From: Solimonas sp. K1W22B-7
Lineage (GTDB): Bacteria > Pseudomonadota > Gammaproteobacteria > Nevskiales > Nevskiaceae
Reading direction: 5' to 3'
NCBI RefSeq assembly: GCF_003428335.1
Contig: NZ_CP031704.1
Coordinates: 5,096,071 to 5,160,070, forward strand
Length of the DNA: 64,000 nucleotides
The stretch's first letter is position 1. The number at the start of each line of letters is the position of its first letter. Position numbers and translations under genes: made by a program. The notes beneath the pieces are model-generated. The model was not told the DNA's origin, did not search any database, and worked only from the letters and a program-made list of their open reading frames with translations. Below are positions 61,267-64,000 of this stretch, in pieces.

Positions 61267-63746
61267 CAACTCTTCTTCTTGGCGGCGGCCTTTTTCGCCG
61301 GCGCCTTCTTGGCCGCGGCTTTCTTCACCGCGGTCTTCTTGACCGCAGCCTTCTTGGCGGCCGGCTTCTTTGCCGGTGCCTTCTCGGCCTTCTCAGGCTT
61401 GGCGGCAGCGGTCTTCTTGGCCGCCCCCTTGCCCTTCTTGCCACCCTTCTTCGGCGCGGCCGCGGCGGCTTCCGCCAGCCAGGCCTCGCACTCGAAGACG
61501 GTCACGTCATCGACTTCCTTGTTGCGCGGGACATTCGCGCGACGGGTGCCGTCGGTGATGTAGGCACCGAAGCGGCCCTTGATGATGCGGATGCCGGTGC
61601 CTTCGAACACGCGCAGCGTCGCCGCTTCCAGCGCCGCGGCCTTCTGCTCGATCAGCTCGATCGCGCGCGGCAGCTCGACGGTGTAGGGATCGTCGTCCTT
61701 CTTCAGCGACACGAAGCTCTTGCCGTGCTTCACGTAGGGACCGAAGCGGCCGATGTTGACCTCGACCTGGTCGCCGTTGGGCAGCACGCCGATCTTGCGC
61801 GGCAGCTGGAACAGCGCCATCGCCTGCTCCAGCGTGATGGTGTCGATGCGCTGGTTGGCGCGCAGGGAGGCGAAGCGCGGCTTGTCCTCGTCGTCCTTGG
61901 TGCCGACCTGCACGAAGGGCCCGAAGCGGCCCAGGCGCGCGCTGACCGGCTTGCCGGATTCGGGGTCTACGCCGATGACGCGGGCCTCGGACACCTCCTT
62001 GCGCGACAGCTCCATCTTTTCTTCGACGCGCGGCTTGAACGTGGCCCAGAACTCGGCCAGCAGCGGCGTCCACTGCTTTTCGCCGCGCGAGACGGAGTCG
62101 AGGTCGTCTTCGAGGCGGGCGGTGAACTCGTAGTCCACGTACTGCTCGAAATGGTCGGTGAGGAACTTGCAGACGATCATGCCGACGTCGGTCGGCACGA
62201 AGGCCTTGCCTTCCAGGCGCACGTAGTCGCGGCCCTGCAGGGTCGAGATGATCGTGGCGTAGGTGGACGGACGGCCGATATCGAATTCTTCCAGCGTCTT
62301 GACCAGGCTGGCTTCGGTGTAGCGCGGCGGCGGCTGGGTGAAGTGCTGTTCCGGCAGCAGTTCCAGCAGCTTGACGCGCTCGCCCTCGACCAGCACCGGC
62401 AGGCGCTTGTCGTCCTCGTCGCCTTCGTCGCGGTCTTCCGGATCCTGGGCGCGGATGTCGTAGGCGGCCAGGAAGCCGGGGTCCACCAGCACCGAGCCGT
62501 TGGCGCGGAAAGCATGCTTGTCGCTGGCGCGCAGCTCGGCGCTGACGGTGTCGAAGATCGCGGCCTCCATCTGCGAGGCGACGGTGCGCTTCCAGATCAG
62601 CTCGTAGAGCTTGGCCTGGTCGGGCTTGAGGAACTGCGCCACCTGCCTGGGCAGGCGCGCGGCCGAGGTCGGGCGCACGGCTTCATGCGCTTCCTGGGCG
62701 TTCTTGGACTTGGCCTTGTAGGTGCGCGGCTCCGCCGGCAGGGCGCCGGCGCCGTACTGCAGCTGGATGACGTTGCGGATGTCCTTGATCGCATCCTGCG
62801 CCAGGCTCACCGAGTCGGTACGCATGTAGGTGATCAGGCCGACGGTGTCGCCGCCGATGTCCACGCCTTCATACAGCTGCTGCGCCGTCTGCATCGTGCG
62901 CTTGGAAGTGAACCCGAGCTTGCGATTGGCTTCCTGCTGCAGCGTCGAGGTGGTGAAGGGCGCGCCCGGGTTGCGGCGGCGCTGCTTTTTCTCGATCGAC
63001 TTGACCAGCAGCGTGCCGCCGGCCGCGGCCAGGATCTTTTCCTTCGCCGCCTCGGCACCGCCGGCGTCGCTCAGCGTGAACTGCTCGACCTTCTTGCCGT
63101 CGAGCTCGATCAGCTTGGCGCTGAAGGCCTGCGGTGCCTTTTCGGCACGCGCATCCAGCGACCAGTATTCCTGCGGCTTGAACGCGCGGATCTCGAGCTC
63201 GCGCTCGCAGATCAGCCGCAGCGCCGGCGACTGCACCCGGCCGGCGGACAGGCCCGGCTGCACCTTGCGCCACAGCAGCGGCGACAGGTTGAAGCCCACC
63301 AGGTAGTCCAGCGCGCGGCGCGCCTGCTGCGCGTTGACCAGGTCCTGCGAGATCTCGCGCGGATTGCGGATCGCCTCCTGCACCTCGCGCTGCGTGATTT
63401 CATAGAACACCACGCGCTTGACCGGCTTGCCCTTGAGCGCGTTCTTCTCGCGCAGCAGCTCGGCCAGGTGCCAGGAAATGGCCTCACCCTCGCGATCAGG
63501 GTCGGTCGCCAGCCAGAGCTCGTCGGCGTCCTTGAGCGCGGCGATGATCGCGCGGACGTGTTTCTCGTTGCGCTCGATGATCTGGTACTTCATGGCGAAG
63601 CCGTTCGCGGTATCGACGGCGCCATCCTTGGGCACGAGATCGCGCACGTGGCCATAGGAGGCCAGCACCTCGAAGTCCTTGCCCAGGTATTTCTTGATCG
63701 TCTTGGCCTTGGCAGGCGACTCGACGATGACCAGGTTCTTAGTCAT
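61266..63746 (-). CDS. topA: DNA topoisomerase I with lysine/alanine-rich tail
   Basis: 826 residues. TOPRIM domain: VIVESPAKAKTIKKYLGKDF and TDPDREGEAISWHL. The active-site tyrosine is about Tyr307 in ITYMRTDSVSLA. C-terminal repeats (GRFGPYVKHGKSF, GRFGAYITDGTRRANV) replace the zinc ribbons of E. coli TopA; no tetracysteine motif is seen. The last 60 residues are Lys/Ala-rich (PAKKPAAKKAAVKK), a histone-like tail. Relaxes negative supercoils. Confidence 0.96.
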   Translation of the reverse strand: MTKNLVIVESPAKAKTIKKYLGKDFEVLASYGHVRDLVPKDGAVDTANGFAMKYQIIERNEKHVRAIIAALKDADELWLATDPDREGEAISWHLAELLREKNALKGKPVKRVVFYEITQREVQEAIRNPREISQDLVNAQQARRALDYLVGFNLSPLLWRKVQPGLSAGRVQSPALRLICERELEIRAFKPQEYWSLDARAEKAPQAFSAKLIELDGKKVEQFTLSDAGGAEAAKEKILAAAGGTLLVKSIEKKQRRRNPGAPFTTSTLQQEANRKLGFTSKRTMQTAQQLYEGVDIGGDTVGLITYMRTDSVSLAQDAIKDIRNVIQLQYGAGALPAEPRTYKAKSKNAQEAHEAVRPTSAARLPRQVAQFLKPDQAKLYELIWKRTVASQMEAAIFDTVSAELRASDKHAFRANGSVLVDPGFLAAYDIRAQDPEDRDEGDEDDKRLPVLVEGERVKLLELLPEQHFTQPPPRYTEASLVKTLEEFDIGRPSTYATIISTLQGRDYVRLEGKAFVPTDVGMIVCKFLTDHFEQYVDYEFTARLEDDLDSVSRGEKQWTPLLAEFWATFKPRVEEKMELSRKEVSEARVIGVDPESGKPVSARLGRFGPFVQVGTKDDEDKPRFASLRANQRIDTITLEQAMALFQLPRKIGVLPNGDQVEVNIGRFGPYVKHGKSFVSLKKDDDPYTVELPRAIELIEQKAAALEAATLRVFEGTGIRIIKGRFGAYITDGTRRANVPRNKEVDDVTVFECEAWLAEAAAAAPKKGGKKGKGAAKKTAAAKPEKAEKAPAKKPAAKKAAVKKTAVKKAAAKKAPAKKAAAKKKS

Positions 63747-63817
63747 TTAAATAATGCGCTCGGCGCGGCGGGCCATTGCCCGCAGGGGCCTGCTTATATG
63801 CGGAAGCCGCGCCCGAT

Positions 63818-63844
63818 GTCCAGCGCCGGTTTTCGGCGCTGGAC
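63818..63844. repeat. Perfect 11-bp stem hairpin between smg and topA
   Basis: GTCCAGCGCCG-gtttt-CGGCGCTGGAC. It lies 73-99 bp upstream of the topA start, so it is in the topA leader if smg and topA are cotranscribed. It could be an attenuator or regulatory stem. No U-tract. Confidence 0.6.
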
Positions 63845-63861
63845 GGGCAAGTCACTGATTC

Positions 63862-64000
63862 AGTGCAGAAATTCGCCGCTGTAGTAGACCATCTCCTCGA
63901 GATGGGCAAAGGCGTCTTCCGCGTCGGGCTCGTTCATCAGCACCAGCAGGCAGACCCATTTGACCCTTTCGAGGTCGATTTCCTCGTTCAGCGCCATCAG
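63862..64000 (-). CDS. smg: Smg family protein (DUF494), C-terminal part
   Basis: 46 readable codons, ending at 63862; the rest lies beyond the window. The tail reads EIDLERVKWVCLLVLMNEPD then AHLEEMVYYSGEFLH, matching the conserved LEQLKWVVLMVL-x-QPG-x(n)-LE-x-MV ending of Smg proteins. Function unknown. In gammaproteobacteria smg is normally next to topA or tsaC, which agrees with the layout here. Confidence 0.8.

Noticed and set aside
61725-63884. 719-codon plus-strand frame over topA
   Set aside because: Shadow of topA; repetitive Leu/Gln/Arg composition and no start context.

Overview
This window is high-GC, densely packed chromosomal DNA. It looks like an aerobic, heterotrophic gammaproteobacterium, most plausibly of the Nevskiales/Xanthomonadales type. 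That placement is inferred from the gene families (RegB/RegA beside a cyo quinol oxidase, WS/DGAT storage-lipid acyltransferase, valine catabolism, OxyR, smg-topA-tsaC synteny) and from REP-like hairpins typical of this group; no rRNA or other decisive marker is present. I saw no tRNA, rRNA, CRISPR array, prophage or complete insertion sequence.

Layout. 1-9.7 kb: tail of a probable TPR protein; a cAMP-type module made of a dual cyclic-nucleotide-binding/rhodanese protein divergent from a 1,347-residue soluble-adenylate-cyclase-like enzyme; then a SnoaL-like protein, a glutathione transferase, an EamA transporter, a GFA-family protein and an LVIVD-type lipoprotein. 9.9-15.2 kb: PhoD phosphatase, then a lower-GC stretch of small membrane/lipoproteins and a large membrane-anchored TPR protein. 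15.2-20.6 kb: a tightly overlapping operon of SAM methyltransferase, large FAD-dependent oxidoreductase and carotenoid oxygenase, preceded by an orphan LuxR-type regulator whose phosphoacceptor Asp is Glu. 20.7-29.3 kb: housekeeping genes (alkyltransferase, Ap4A phosphorylase, ACT protein, pteridine reductase, UppP, CCA-adding enzyme, two lytic transglycosylases, TauE/SafE exporter).

29.3-37 kb: LysR regulator divergent from a stand-alone ATP sulfurylase; TetR-like regulator and WS/DGAT; an AraC-VOC-membrane protein operon; a repeat-rich patch of small hypothetical genes. 36.4-41.2 kb: metR divergent from metE, with a perfect MetR box on the metR start codon, followed by an undescribed 57-residue ORF that overlaps the metE stop and abuts/overlaps the glyA start, forming a one-carbon operon. 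41.4-49.7 kb: MHS transporter, then cyoABCD-surf1 and regB-regA, a quinol-oxidase operon beside its likely redox two-component system.

49.7-57.5 kb: a minus-strand valine-degradation operon, mmsA - acyl-CoA dehydrogenase - enoyl-CoA hydratase - 3-hydroxyisobutyryl-CoA hydrolase - mmsB. Its 5' leader carries a clear cobalamin riboswitch, an unusual regulon assignment and the most interesting item here. 57.6-64 kb: a PF10118-type protein divergent from an alpha/beta hydrolase, a hemF-oxyR pair, and the smg-topA-tsaC block. Several families of palindromic repeats (CCCTCTCCCGC, GTGGGAGCGGC, GTAGGGCGGG, GTTTGCCCAC and others) fill the intergenic gaps.
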